A DNA stretch of 64,000 nucleotides from Todiramphus chloris collaris. Its lineage: Eukaryota; Chordata; Aves; Coraciiformes; Alcedinidae. This document shows positions 25,558-39,900 of the stretch, piece after piece. Position numbers and translations under genes: made by a program. Numbering within the stretch: the first letter of the stretch is position 1; each line of letters begins with the position of its first letter. Under the pieces are notes generated by a model, which was given only the letters and a program-made list of their open reading frames with translations, was not told the DNA's origin and made no database searches. The DNA is taken from positions 36,159,191-36,223,190 of the forward strand of contig JANVCC010000018.1 of NCBI GenBank assembly GCA_025345505.1, given 5' to 3'.

Positions 25558-28255
25558 CTGAAATAAAAATACATAAATAAATATTTGGTAATTCTGGATA
25601 TAATTACAAAGCATTACATTTAAAATACTTTCACAGCATCTTTTGGCTAAAAGATACAAATACTTAGGATAGTAACGAAAACTCCAGTGGAACTGGAGTG
25701 TGCTCTACTTTATTGTTGCAAAAGTTGAATCTAAGTGGGAATATCTTCAGAGTAACATTAAATAAAATATGATTGATTGATTCAACTGGATGGGCATAAT
25801 GGCTGGGGCATTTGAACTATTATAAAATATTCTGGTTATGACCTTTTTCAGAAGGAAAGGGTACGAGAGCTCCAACAGAAGTATTTTGAAGGGTACTGAA
25901 AATTAAGATTCTGGTCTCATTCTTCAAATAGGTATACTTCAAATACAGTAAAACGCAAGACTAAAATAAAACTTCATTTCTCATAGGAAGGTTGTCAGAG
26001 TAGAAAAGCAAACTGTGAACGTTTACTTAGAAGCTAAGCTGGCTGAAAGAGTAAGGCCAGCTCATTTAAGACATTGACTGTCCTACTGTGTCTGAAAGCC
26101 CTCAAGGCTCCAGTCCACTGTGACAGGTGTTCCAGCTTACTGGCATCTAAAGCATTGGAAGTACCTTTTAAATCTATCTTTGGGTTATTGCACACAGGGA
26201 AAAAGGCTAACATTTAGTTTTATGATTTAGCCTGTGGAGACCTTTCTTCTTAAAATCAGAATCACAAAAAGTGAGACACCTGTCTGTCTTTGAATGGAAA
26301 GATTTTAGTCTTCGTCCTATTAATAAAAAGCAGGGCAATAAAAGGATTTCAAGCAGGGATCTAACCCAAACCTGTTCACATGGGAAGGATCAACTTGTCT
26401 AACTTGTTCCGAACATCTTTCAAATATTCCTATGATCTCCTCAGCAAGCTATTCCAGTGCTTCAATATACTTTCTGTAAAAAATTTTCAAATCTAAATGT
26501 GTTTTTTTTTCTTCTTCTTCTTCTATTTTGGCCTCTTTTCTTACCTACAGCTGCAAAACCTGTTCTTTTCTCTTTGCAACAAGACATGTATTATTTTTGT
26601 GAAGACTGTTCAGCAGTGTCTCAACCTGCTTTTCTTACTTGGAACAATCCCAGTTCTTCCACTCTTTCAGTAAGTTATGGACTTTATCAATTTGTTTCTT
26701 ATCTTTCTGGAATTGCAGCACCCAAATCTGTACAAAATACTGCAGCTGAATCATTACCACTGCTGAGTCTAGCTGTCAGCTTCTGACATGCTGATGGAAG
26801 TTGTACTTAGTCACCAGAACCACGGTATCTTGCTCTTTTGATTCAAAGACCAGTTACTTTCCCTCCCCAACAAAGCCTACTGGAGGAGGAAGACCTTCTT
26901 CCACAGAATACTGACTTCAGGTAGCAAGCTTGTAGTTTTCACAAACAATCATTATCACCAAATCCTAGGAACAAGGTGGACCAAAAAACGTCAGTCTGAC
27001 TTATTCCTGCAAGGAACGTGCCATTAAATACCAGGAAGAAAAAAATAAAAACAAAAAACCAAAGTGCATTAGTTTTCAGCAAGTTCCTACAAAGACATCT
27101 TGTGGATGGGGATATGATCCTGATGTAGCTCATGCCAACAGAAAAATTGTGCCCAGTGTGACTTTTTAGAGGAGATTCTGAAGAATCTACAGTGGACAGC
27201 ACTGATTTCATCAGGACTGAAAAAGCTGTAATCAGCCACTAACAATTAGGTATTGAATGTGGAAAAATGTGCTTTAACAGTCTTTGAAGATTTAAGATGC
27301 CTACCTGATTTAGATAAAGTTAAACCACAGGGAGACAAACACAGGCCCTGGGATGTCCCCCTTTTTCAGTTCTGGGAATAAGAACCGAATTCTTCCTTCT
27401 CCAGGCTGTGGTTGCCAGTGACTGACACAAGTGAACCAAAGATGAGTCCATAAATGATTTTGAGAAGCCTGCAAGAACTTGCAAGGAGGAGATCTGCTGG
27501 GTCCTACAGTTCTGTTCATGATCACTAACTGCAAGTATCTACAAGACATCTGGTTATTTTGAGGGGAGAATTCACATTAGTACTGATTTTTCCTTCAGGA
27601 AAAAGTGTGAAACAGGTATGACCTGATCTCCCAGAGCGCTTGGCCCAGAATCTGCACACTGGACATTTGCCCTCAACATCCAGCTACCCTGAAGCTTTTG
27701 CTATCCACAAGTCTACTTTCTCATAAGCAAGGTACAGTTTAAAGCTGAGATATCAGTAATCTCTGCATTGAACTCAAGGAGATGCTTGAAACAGATATTC
27801 ATATTGCAGGCGCAGAGACCATTAAGTTTCAAATACATGCAGCTGAGGAACTAAAAGACCAGAAGTAGCAAGAAACCTCTTCTTGAAAGACATCTTTTGC
27901 GTGTTCAAGTCTGGGTTTGAACCTGTGATTTGCAGGTAGAATCATCTGAGCTTCATGAATCGTTACTTTTTCAAAAATAAAAGGTAACCTGTAATAAAAT
28001 TTAAGAACATATTTTGAAGTCAGAAAGTCACTTTCTGAAGTAAATCCACCGGAACAATTCAAAACCATGTCTTTAGAACTAAAAAATGTGTTACGTGCTT
28101 TTGATTATGACTTCCCTTCAATCATCAGAAATACAGGACACTTCGTTCTCAACCCACTTAATGCTTATACCATACAAATTTGTCATTTTTAGTTATTTAG
28201 TCATTTTTATGACTTGTTCTGAAAGCTGAGATAATTTACTCTCTTCTCCCTCATT

Positions 28256-28283
28256 TATAAATAATAAAATAAAATAAAATAAT
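28256..28283. repeat. (AAAAT)n microsatellite
   Basis: Short AATAATAAAAT-type run of about four AAAAT units inside an ME1 intron. Confidence 0.85.
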
Positions 28284-30604
28284 CTAAAAAATGGTCCCTC
28301 TGAGTCATGGCTTTGGGAACAACGTCAAGCTGAGACACTTCCACCCCACAGAATCCAAGAGCTAGCTTGTTTCTCTCCCAGATGAAATTAAGTCTTCCTC
28401 TGGTGGATGCCAAATTGGCAAAGACCAAAAATGGCAGAAGAAAGAAGTCAGACCATGTTCTCAGTTTCCCTTGGTACTCTACCAAACAATCCTCATAACC
28501 GGCCATAAAAAAAAAAAATCCCATCCTCTTGTTGGATGCCAAATTCTTTCTTCTATTTTATATTACACAGCTGTACTTGCAAGGGAGGAAGAGGAGGAAG
28601 CCTACATGACATGGTTTATTCCTAAAACTATTGATCTGGTCTCCTGAGAAGAAAAGCTTAACTGGAGAGCAGTAAGGTCTTGTTTCCAGCCCTTGAAGAC
28701 AGATGTTGTGGCTACCGCAGTCCCCTGCCCTCATCAGAGGACTTATCAGAGAGCCAGGAAAGCTGCTCTTCAAGCTGATTTCTGGTGACAGATACAAAAT
28801 GAAACACTGTACATTTTTAATGACTGGGAATGCTGGGATCTTGCTTATCTTCATGGCTGATGTACTGCTGCATGGACTACGATTAAGTGTTGCCAGTTGG
28901 GGTACTTTTACAAACTCTTATTACAATACCATCTTCTGTTTTAAGGAAAAAGAAAAGAGATATGAAACATGAATAAAATGCTACACTGAATGTCAGTAAC
29001 ATTTTGTGTTGGTTATTTACACAGGATATGAGTTATCACTACCTTTATGCTCATTATGAAGGTGACTAAGAACAAAGGTTTAAATAGCAATAGATAAAAG
29101 TTTAGATATTGCATTTCACATGAATCACGGTTTGCACACAAGACCCACTCTAAAGCTGGTATTTTAAAAGGCCTCTGCATAGGTTTTATTCAGCCATTTG
29201 ACTCTAAAAAGCATAATAACCCAGTTTATTAGATTACTGAACCCACTATCACTGCTGCTGGCAGTGGCTGTCATCACTCCTCATCAGCAGCTTCCCTTAT
29301 ACCTTCCTATTGAAAGGGGGGCACCGTCAGCGTGAATAGCAGATCTGTTTAACCGGAACTGTTCTGACTAATGGCATGACCTTAAATCTCACCCTGATTA
29401 CTGACTCGAGTTTTTGAGAAGAATCAGAATGCAATTCAAATCCATCTGCCAAAGCCTAACCACTTCTCGCAGACATTATGAAGCAGAAACAGAATTTTGC
29501 TGCTTTTCTGACTGTCTTTGCTATAGGAAGGAGAGAAATAGTTTTGCCTTCTTCTCCCACAGAGCACAGGTTAAATCCCTTCTGCGTAGAATAAGACAGA
29601 CATTGTTCACAGATATGATTTTGAAAACTGATTCTATTTTCCCCAAATTTCTAGAAGAATAACTACAGCAAATGATTATTAACAAATATTCCTTGTCAGC
29701 AGACATTTTATGTAATAGCTTTCTAGGAAGGTGAGTCATATCTTGTAAAAATATGGTAGATGTGAAATTTCAAAGTACACTATTTATCACGTCTTTGTTT
29801 TCTGTCCAAGATTCTTTAGCCTTATTTGTTACTGTAAACTGTACGACTGAGCAGGAATATGTCAAAGGAAATCCTGGAGACCATGGTCTTTTGGCATTAG
29901 CACGTTATAAGTGCTCTGGAGCACAGTCAGCAGATGCAACAGTTAAAGAAAAAAAGGGGGGGACGACCCCAAAGCATGAGGAAGGAGAACTTCATTTTTC
30001 TTGAATTCAGTTTAAATTAGCAAGAAATAGCATGGAAGCATTTGTCCACTATTTAAAGTTTCAAAGAATAAAATTGGTAATCTAGTATTAGTAGTTCCTT
30101 TATGTTATTTTCCCTACCTCATCTTAAAAAGATAGCAAACAAGAAGAAGGGAGAAATTTCTGCTGCACATCCTAAAATCTGAGCTGTTCATTCTGGACTA
30201 AAAGATTAGGAAGTGGTAAAAGTAAAATTCATATTTCTCAACACACAGCGTAATAGAAATCACATGTTGACACGGCCACTCTTCCAAATAACACTGCACA
30301 GGGTGCCAGGAAAAAAATAATCCCTTTCCTACCCTTAGTGAGGAAAAAAGGTAAAGGTAAAGATCCTATCCAAAAGGTGTAATCTCAGTTGCTAGAGAGA
30401 CAAATGCCACAGCCATGGGAGTTCAAGAGGACCCTTTTAAGAGATGGGACCTCCTTCTTCTCGCCATGAACTAGCTTTTCATGCACCCTGTCCCACTCTA
30501 CAGCTGCAGCAGGCAGGCAGTGCTAAGAGGGGCTCTGGTGAAGGAGCAATGGAGCCTTTTAAAAAGAGTAGCTATTTGGTGTATTTGCAAAGGGATGCAG
30601 AGTC

Positions 30605-30692
30605 CCAGAAGATAAGGTGGCTGAGGCTGGAAGGTCATCTGGTGCAATCCCCCTGCTCAAGCAGGGCCAGGTGGAGCTGGTTGCTCAGGAAC
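30605..30692 (-). mobile_element. CR1 LINE 3' fragment, minus strand, lacking the terminal repeat
   Basis: The plus strand has GGTGGCTGAGGCTGGAAGGT, then CATCTGGTGCAATCCCCCTG, CTCAAGCAGGGCCAGGTGGA and GCTGGTTGCTCAGGA. This is the reverse of a CR1 3' region, the same subtype as the copy at 44845. Only about 90 bp remains. Confidence 0.8.
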
Positions 30693-33305
30693 ATGATGAG
30701 AATGGATTTTTTTTTAACCTACGATGAGGGGAAAATGAAACAGAACAATACTTCTACATATGACTACTTGTACATATATGTGGAAAAGTAAGCAGAAGTT
30801 ACAGTGGGGGATATAATTGAAAGCATACTGATTTCAGTGTGATATTCTGAATGTACTAGAAGAAAAGTGTTCACATAATCCTACAGCATATGTCTTAATA
30901 GACACTGGAAATAGAAACTGGAATATCCAGGTACCAATTGTATAATTTCTGATGCTAATGTTAAAAAGAATTACATCCTAAAAGCAAGAATGCTTGTGAC
31001 TGAGATATTCCAATTTCTGAGAATTGAACTGACTTAACATTAAATTGGTCATAACATAACTTCCAGGTATTATTTTCCTAAATATTCAAACGGCAGTCTG
31101 CTGAACATCTAGCATATACTTTAAATCAAACCACACATGTAAAATGGAATAATAATTGTAAATAGTACGTGCTCTACATTTTTTTTAGGTCTGTTTCTTT
31201 TCATAAAATTTTGATGCAATTAAACAGCACAGCTGTTAAAAACTAATGACATCTAAAGTTATGATGGATGCCAAAGTTAATTCTAATCCAGGGCAATCTC
31301 TCCATGTAAATATTTTTGTTGGCATAAAATACAGGCTCTGTGCTCGTAATGAGGGAAAGCATTGCAATTGTGGGCACAGAGAAATACAGCTATAACACTA
31401 GAATAAAAACGTACTGCATGGGAAAACAATATTTATGTAGACTGTCTTACACAGCAGAAGTTTGTCTTTTTCTATTAAGACAATATTAAAGTACAGGGGT
31501 GGGGAAAAAAAAATCTAAACAATGGAAATAATTGAAATAATTGGCCTGCACAGAGGCAGCAAGGCTAGAGAAATTTAGGCCACTCTTTCAAATTTATCCA
31601 TGTCAGCAACAACTACAACCAGCTAGCACGTGATAAACTGTGAGAGACGTGTAAAACAAATGCATGGCTTCTAACACATGAAAATGTGCCTTAAGCCACT
31701 GACTGCACTCGAGTAGCAGAAACTCTTTCAACAGACACACCAAAACCAAGATGGGTGCGGAAAGGGAGCGCTGCCGGCACCCCGCTCTGTCCCGGCTCGG
31801 TTTAACAAGGGGCAGGCAGGTACGGTGCCATATGGATATGATGACAAACAACAAGAGATCAGAGCAGGCTAAATGTATCTGCTTTCACCTCTTGGAAGCT
31901 ATAAAGGGGTTAAGGATGGAGGTCACCCTAAAGTTGCAGACATCATTTCTGAAAATATTGAAAGACGCACAACCACAGATTAGATTGCACAAACTGACTA
32001 AATTAAAAGACTGCACGTGGCTACACTTCTCAGGAAGAACCAAGAGCTGCTACAGCAGCTCAGTCAAAGCCAAACAGATACCTTGCAGTGGTTTTGAACA
32101 TGAAGACACCTCCTTCCAAGATGCATCAGAAAGAATGCATCTGGAGACACTGAAGACTTTCTCAGCTTAGTTTACCCATTTTTGGTACACTTTTGCTGAA
32201 AAGATTCCCTTCCCTTTCTTTAAAACTACAGTCTAGTTGAGTTTCTTCCTGATTTGGGGCGAGGGCCTTCATCCTGCAAGGAAAGAGAATTCTCTGTGGG
32301 AGTTGGTTCTCTAAACAACTAGGGAAACTTCCAGATGTCTGCTGTATTGGACTTTCGTAGCCATGGCTACACTCAGACCCTTCAGGGTAAGAAGCACCAT
32401 GTTTTATACAAGGGAAATGACATTTTAGCATTAGTTTATTTCCCATCTGGGAGTTTGTTGTCTATAATCTGTTTTCAGATGCAGGAGTAAAAGTCAGCCA
32501 GGCTTGTAAAAGAAACAGTTCATGTAGCTAGCCAGATCCCTAACATCAGAAAGGCAGATCCCCGTTTGAATCCACTAATATCCGTTGAGTCCCTGAAATA
32601 AGACCTAGGTCCCAAGAGTGACTTCTGGAAAACACAAACTCCTAATGCTTGGCTTAAAGTGTCACTGCAAACTGTTAGAGATGAAGACAGTCAAACTCAC
32701 ATTTTTAATCCTGTCATTGCTGGGGACCTTCATCTACACAAGAAAACATGAGAAAGAAAGAGGCAGTTGGGTGCCCAGGGCCCTCCTTGGGTACCTCTCT
32801 CCAGCAGTTAATCTGACTTCAGTCTTCTCTCAAGGGTGGGAGCCAGTGCACTTACTGTTCTGGAGAAAGTTATTTTCCAGTGCTCTTCTTCTGACAGGAA
32901 ACAGGGCAACCCAAGCAGCAGCATCCAGCACTGCAGCCCTGCTTGCCTGTGTTCTCAGAAGGGAAGGGAAAAGAAGCCCATGTAGACTGAGCACTGGGGG
33001 AATCCCCCTTGCTGATGTTTTCCATCCTACATCTTTTCCTTTTGCCAACTGCTACAAATGATTCAGATGGGAAAGCAGAGTCAGAAGGATAATTTCCCTA
33101 TAAAATTGAATACAGCTCAGAGACTGCAAGGAAAATTAGAAGGATATTTAACTGAGTTGTCAGTTTAAGAACTGAAATACAGTTTGACATTTATCGAGCA
33201 AGCTCTGTCACGTGAAAGTATGGTGGAGCAGTTGTCATTGCAGTGACAAAAAACCTGAGGGAAGTACAGTTTGAGCTCTGACATTTACCCAAAGATATGA
33301 AGTTA

Positions 33306-33566
<261 letters not shown>

Positions 33567-33949
33567 TTAAAAATAATACATAATTGTATATTAAAAAGCT
33601 ATTAACATTTGCAGTCAGATTTTGAGTACAAGTATGATATAATTTATATATCCACTAATATGTTTCTGTTATATTCTCTACCTTTACATTATATAAGTTA
33701 TCCAGAAGGCATAATTAGACCACTAATACGCTTTACTCAGTTCTAGGTTAAGAATTAAAGATTAGGGGAAAAGGCCCTCCTCTCTCTGCAGACAGCTTAA
33801 CAGAAGTCTTTGCTGAACAATCAGCTACTGAGCAAAAAACAACTGGCCCCATGAGGAAGGTAGTAAAAAGGCAACACATTCAGAATATGGATTTTATCTG
33901 ATTGTCATTATGCAGGTCAGCAGCATGACATCACTCACAACGTGATGCT

Positions 33950-36680
33950 TGACCATTCTTATTATTGGACCTGGAAACTGGTACAGTATGACACAGTTGC
34001 CATCACAGAAACATGATGGGCTGATTCACACAACTGGACAGCTGCACTGGATGGCTATAAAGTCTTCAGGAGGGATAGGCCAGGAAAGTGAGGCAGTGGA
34101 GTGGCCTTCTATCTTAGATGGCATTTTGACTGTCTAGCTTGATGATGGTGATGATAAGGTTGAGTGTTTACAGGTAAGAATCAGGGGGAAGGACAACAAG
34201 GCACATAGCATGGTGGTAGTCTGTTGTAGACTGCCCATCCAGGATGAAGAGGCAGATAAAATATTCTATAAGCAGCTGGTAGAAGTCTCACAATGACTAC
34301 CTACTTGTTCTCACAAGGGACTTTGACTTACCCAAGTCTGCTGGAAATATAATAAAGCAGAGAGGAAACAGTCTAGAAGGTTCCTGGAGTGCGTGGAAGA
34401 TAACTTCCTGACTCAGCTGGTGAGAGAGCCAGCTAGGAAAGGCAGACCTCTTATTCATGAACAGGGATTTGTGGGTGATGTGAAGGTTTGAGGCTGTCTT
34501 GGGCATAGTGATCACGTACTTTTCAATTCTTGTGGAAGTAAGGGGTGGGGGAGTTAGTAGATCTGCCACCATGGACTTCTGGAAGGCAGACTTTGACCTG
34601 TTTAGGAGGCTAGTTGACAAAGTCCCTTCAGAGTCAGTCCTGAAGGGCCAAGGAGTCCAGGAAGGCTGGACATTCTTCAAAAGGGAAATTTTTAAGGCTC
34701 AGGAGCAAGCTGTCCCAGTCTCCTGTAAGACAAGCTGGCAGGGATGAAAGCTGGCCTGGCTGAACAGAGAGCTTTGAGTGCAACTCGGAAGGAAAAGGAA
34801 AGTTTATAGCCTCTGGAAGAAGGGACAGGGAACTCAGGAAGACTACAAAGATTTTGTGAGGCTATGCAAGGAGAAAACTAGAAGGGCCAAAGCCCAGATA
34901 GAACTTAATCTGGTTACAGCCATAAAAGACAAAAAGAATATTGTTTCAAATACATTAACAACAAAAGGAGAGCTAAGAAGAATTTCCATCCTTTATTGGA
35001 TGCAGGGGGAAACACAGTGACCAAGATTGAAGAAAAGGCTGAGGTACTGAATGCTGCCTTTGCCTCAGTGTCTAATGGGAAGACCAGTTGTTCTCTGAGT
35101 GTCCAGCCCCCTGAGCTGGAAGACAGAAATGGGAAGCAGAATGCAGCCCCCATAATCCAAAGGAAAATGGTCAGTGACCTGCTGCACTGCTTAGACACAC
35201 AAGTCTAGGGGCCTGGACAGGATTCACCCAAGGGTACTGATGGAGCTGGCAGGATTGCTCACTAAGCCCCTTCCAAAAATTATCAGCAGTCCTGGCTAAC
35301 GGGGGAGGTTCCAATTGACTGGAGGTTAGCAAATGTGACACCTATCTACAAGAAGGACTGGGAGGAGGATCTGGGGAACTACAGGCCTGTCAGTCTGACT
35401 TCAGTGCTGTGGAAGGTTATGGAGCAGACTGAGTGCCACCACCAGGCATATACTGGATAACCAGGCAATCAGGACCAGTCAGCATGGGTTTATGAAAGGC
35501 AGGTCCTGCTTGACTAACCTGATCTCCTTCAGTGACAAGGTCACCTGCTTAATGGATGAAGAAAGGCTGTGGGTGTTGTCTACCTAGATTTTAGCAAAGC
35601 TTTTGACACTGTTTCCTCCAGCATTCTCCTGGAGAAACTGTCTGCTCGGGACTTGAACGGGCATATGCTTCACTGGGTAAAAAAACTGTCTGGATGGCCA
35701 GCACAAAGAGCTGTGGTAAATGGAGTTAAGTCCATTTGGTGACTGGTCACAAGAGGTATTCCCCACTGTTTAGTACTGGGGCCTCTTCTCTTTAATATCT
35801 TTACCAAGGATCTGGATGAGGGGATCAAGGTTACCCTCAGTAAGTTTACACATGACATGAAGCTGGGTAGGAAGGCTCTTCAGAAGGATCTGGACAGGCT
35901 GGATTGATGATCTGAGGACAATGGTATGAGGCACAAGGACAAGTGCCAGGTCCTGCACTTCAGTCACAACAACCCCATACAATACTACAGGCTTGAGGAA
36001 GAGTGTCTGGAAAGCTACCCAACAGAAAAGAACCTGGTGTATCTTGTCAAGACCTGGCTGAATAAGAGCCAGCAGTGTGCCCAGGTGGCCAAGATGGTCA
36101 ATAGCATCCTGGCTTGTATTAGAAATAGTATGTCCAGCAGGAATAAGGAAGTGATTGTACCTCTGTACCGGTGAGGCCTCACCTCAAACACTGTGTTTTT
36201 GGGACCCTCACTACAAGAAGAACATTGAAGTGCTGCAGTGTGTCCAAAGAAGGGCAACAAATCTGGTGAAGGATCTAGAGGACAAGTCCTATGAGGAGTG
36301 GCTAAAGGAACTGGAGTCATTTAGCATGAAGAAAAGGAGGCTGAGGGGAGACCTTACCACTCTCCACAATTACTTGAAAAGAGGTTGTAGCGAGGTGGGG
36401 CTTGTTCTCTTCTCCTATGTTACAAGTAATAGGACAGGAGAAAATGGCCTCAAGTTGCACTGGGGGAGGTTTAGGTTGGATATGGGGAAAAATTTCTTTA
36501 CTGGAATATGCTCCCCAGGGAAGTGGTTGAGTCACCATCCCTGGAGGTATTTAAGCAATGTGTAGATGTGGTGCTTAGGGATGTGGTTTAGTGGTGATGT
36601 GGCAGTGCAAGGTTAACGGTGAGACTTGATGATCTTAAAGGTCTCTCCTGACCAAAACAATTTTATGATTCTATTATAAA
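33950..36680 (+). mobile_element. CR1 LINE, long copy covering most of ORF2, degenerate
   Basis: This 2.7-kb plus-strand element covers most of CR1 ORF2. Near 33985-34110 there are endonuclease-domain remnants (YDTVAITET, then a stop, then WTAALDGYKVFRRDRPGK). About 34370-35060 shows FLTQLV, EVRGGGVSRSATMDFWKADF, RKVYSLWKKGQGTQEDY and EEKAEVLNAAFASV. The reverse-transcriptase DFSKAFD motif is at 35587-35607. The catalytic FADD box is altered to FTHD at 35845-35856, losing one metal-binding Asp. The tail carries KCQVLHFSHNN, SQQCAQVAKM, RVQRRA-like and RLRGDL segments. Multiple stops and frameshifts make it dead. The 3' end is a decayed TTTTATGATTCTATTAT. CR1 copies are usually far shorter. 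The 5' boundary is approximate; similarity may begin near 33905. Confidence 0.93.
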
Positions 36681-36889
36681 AGAAGTATTGATCAGAAACA
36701 TGGTTCATCTAGGCAAATTATAAACATGTGAGAAGGTTATGAGGAAGGAAAGTGATAGCTGCAAATTTGAATCAAGTTATACTTGGCTAAAAACCACTAT
36801 ATAAATAAGCAGAAATGAGGTTATGTACATTTCTTGCATCTACTGTTTCACTGGATTGTCAAAACTGATTTTCTGATATGAAGCATAGC

Positions 36890-36998
36890 CTCATAGGATC
36901 ATAGAGTGGTATGTGCTGGAAGGTACCTTAAAAATCATCTAGTTCCAACCCCCATGCCATGGTAGGGACACCTCCCACTAGACCAGGTGCTCAATACT
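36890..36998 (-). mobile_element. CR1 LINE 3'-end fragment, minus strand
   Basis: The plus strand reads CTCATAGGATCATAGAGTGG, then GCTGGAAGGTACCTTAAAAA, TCATCTAGTTCCAACCCC and ATGGTAGGGACACCTCCCAC, ACTAGACCAGGTGCTCA-like. It is the reverse of a CR1 3' end of the same subtype as the copy at 58920, about 210 bp beyond the long CR1 and in opposite orientation. Confidence 0.9.
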
Positions 36999-39900
36999 AG
37001 ATGTTTCTTAAACAGCATGCTAAGAATCAATGTTATCATCTTTTTCAATGTTTTCTCCTACCTGTATCTAAAACTAAAGAATTCAAAGTAACATTTCCTG
37101 TGGTACTTTGAAATCTCTCTATATTATATGTTGAAAATATAGTATGCAGTTGCATCAGATGAACCATTTCTATCATTTAGCTGATAGGACTAAGTCAGTT
37201 CAACAGCATGGGTAAGTAAATTTTGATAAACGTTGTGGTAACACTTTCCAAGTTAATACCAATCACTACAATTTTGGGAAATGATTTACTGTGTTACCTT
37301 GCTGCCTTTTAGCCATCGGGAACCAAGGCTGCACTACCAACACAGAGCAAAGAACAACATTTTTCTAGTGTAGGTAGATGCCTAAGTTGACCTCAACAGG
37401 TAAAAGGCACCTCAAATACATCTAAAAATTATGAAAGGGAGGAACACAGGAGTATTTTTTTTTTTTAAATAGGAAACTCCAGACTCTTAGCCCTAGACTC
37501 CTATGCCAATACCTAACAAGTAAAAAATTTCCCTGATGTGCCAGTAATGTTACTCCTAAAATGAAAGTTAATAATAAATTAAATTAATTCAGTATTACTA
37601 CTATGCATCCTCCTCTATGCATTAGTTGTATTTCATAGTAGTAGTGTCTGGATCTCCTTGCTTAGCAGATCCATATGGCATTTCCAAATACTTTTTTAAA
37701 ACAAAACCAAAACCAAAATAATCCTCCCAAAATCCAAAGATGTTTCTGGACAAAAGCTATGTAAAGACTGAATTCAATCTCAAAACACACTGCCAAGAGG
37801 AAAAAGAAAAACAAAAACCAAACAAAACCGTAACTTGAATACTGTCAATCTCATATGAAAAAAAAAAAAAGTAAAACACAAAAAGTTTAAAATATAGGAT
37901 TAGTACTAAAACTGACTGTACAAGTCTGAATCTGAAAATATCACATAAGCATTACCCCACCCTGGAATAATTATACAAGAAAAGTTACTTAAAAAAAAAT
38001 ATTTAAAACCTAAATATACCTAATTGGCACAGACTAAGGAACCATTTGATTAAAACTAAAAAAATACTGCATTAAGGTGTTGCTATGAAATTACCACCAC
38101 TAGGGTCTATCGGAGCAAGATCTCAACAGTACAAGTCTTGTTTGAGCTACAGGAGGTTTTTTCTTATTTGTTAACAGCATAAATCCAAGAGACACAGCCA
38201 AGCAGTTCCTGCTGCATCCAGATCAGCAATACATACGTGTACTGAACAGTTTGTATAAATAATCTACTTTAATTATACTCAAATTTTTCTTTAAGTTCTA
38301 CATGTGTTTGGCAACCATGTCAAGCAAAGCCATGAATATACATTTAAAAAAAAAAAAAAGGAGCAAAAAATCCTTTGAATGAATTAATTTCCATGGAAAT
38401 AACATATTTATAGCCATATTACAATTAGCTAAAACTACTGGGATTTCACTGGCAGGAACAGTAATCCCTGCAGAAAATAAATATATCTTCAGGTGTTATG
38501 GAAAGACCTGGACTTCTTCAGCAGTGTAGTGACAGGCAACTGTTTAAAAGAGAATTTGGCAAATCAGTAATTCAGTACAGTAAATCTCAGCTGAGTTCAA
38601 GTAAGAAGCTGGAGCTACTTTTCAAGAATTAATCTAAATTTCTAACCTGATTCAGTATCTGACATGAATTTCTGTGATTCCATGAGGGTCCAGGAGCTGA
38701 CAGCTGGATAATGATATGAAACTAATGAGATTAACACTCTGGAATCTTGGAGCTTGGTTAGAAGTGTTTCTTGGATGTCATCAAGGCGATGTCTGGTTTT
38801 TTATTTTACCATATATAACATTCCATTTTCTCATCTGCATTTGATTTTTCTCTATTTTCTTACCCATTGCCTTTGTAGACACAGATCAAAATTCCCTGTG
38901 AATTCTATTAAACCGGTGTCCCTGTAGAAAACATTCATCCTATACTGGGCACACTATCCATACTAATTATCTGAGCAAGATATCATGGCTGCTTAATTAA
39001 AATGGAAAAAATGTAGGCTGCCTAATTCTGGGCCTCTGCAATTTTGATATTGTAGCAGAAAAATTTCTAAGCATCCACGCATTGCAAGTGTTATACATGA
39101 CACACACAGATATACACCTGTGACTTACATTTAAAATGTACCTTAAAATCCTTGTCATTTGAATGTGTCACCAACAATAGTCATGGGAGCAAGTGGACGA
39201 TGTATGTGGTCACAAAGCTGCAAACATGAGTCACATGCAACATATCGTGCCTTACCGATCGCCAAAATCGGAGACAGCATTTCTCCAGCTATCACTGCTC
39301 TTGACCCAGGGATATAAAATTGAGGAAAAGGAGAAACATGTAGCTAATGTGCACGTTCACATTGAAAGGTGGTACAAATAAATGGAAGAGAAAGACTATT
39401 AAGGGGGTATCAACTGTTTTAACCACTTGAAGAAATGATGGACCTAGTCCTAGACTACCAACACTAAGAAAATAAATGGAAATCTGGGAAACATTCCTCC
39501 TCAGTGTGCAACCATAACAAATGCCTTAGTGAATGCTTAACTATTTTATTGCTCTGGAAAACACTCCTCTGATAGAAATAGCTTGGCTTGAGTAGCCTGG
39601 CTAGGACTGCTGTGTTCTTGCACGCAAATGTGTTGTAGCTGTGAATTCCTCTCTTCTGCCTGTATGGGATCTGTCACTGTGATAGCTGATTAAGAAAATG
39701 TAAATTGTCCCTAGAAAGTGATAACCAAGATCCCTGTTTCCCCTCATAAATCCTGGTTTGTCACCCACATCTTTTTGTGTGCTTGAATCTTAGCCTCCCG
39801 CTCCAAGACACACAGGCAGTATTAAGCAGGATCCAACTGGACTGAAGTTCAAAGATGTCTTTCCTTTTTCTGTTACGGACAGAAAATACAGACAAGAGTG

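Noticed and set aside
27900..27930. GGTTTGAACC, resembling a Pol III B box
   Set aside because: No A box at a suitable distance and no tRNA-like fold; the motif is self-complementary and short.
34130..36600. Retroviral pol gene
   Set aside because: The motifs and order (endonuclease first, then DFSKAFD reverse transcriptase, then the RVQRRA and RLPREV tail) and the ATTCTAT-type 3' end are those of CR1, with no LTRs.
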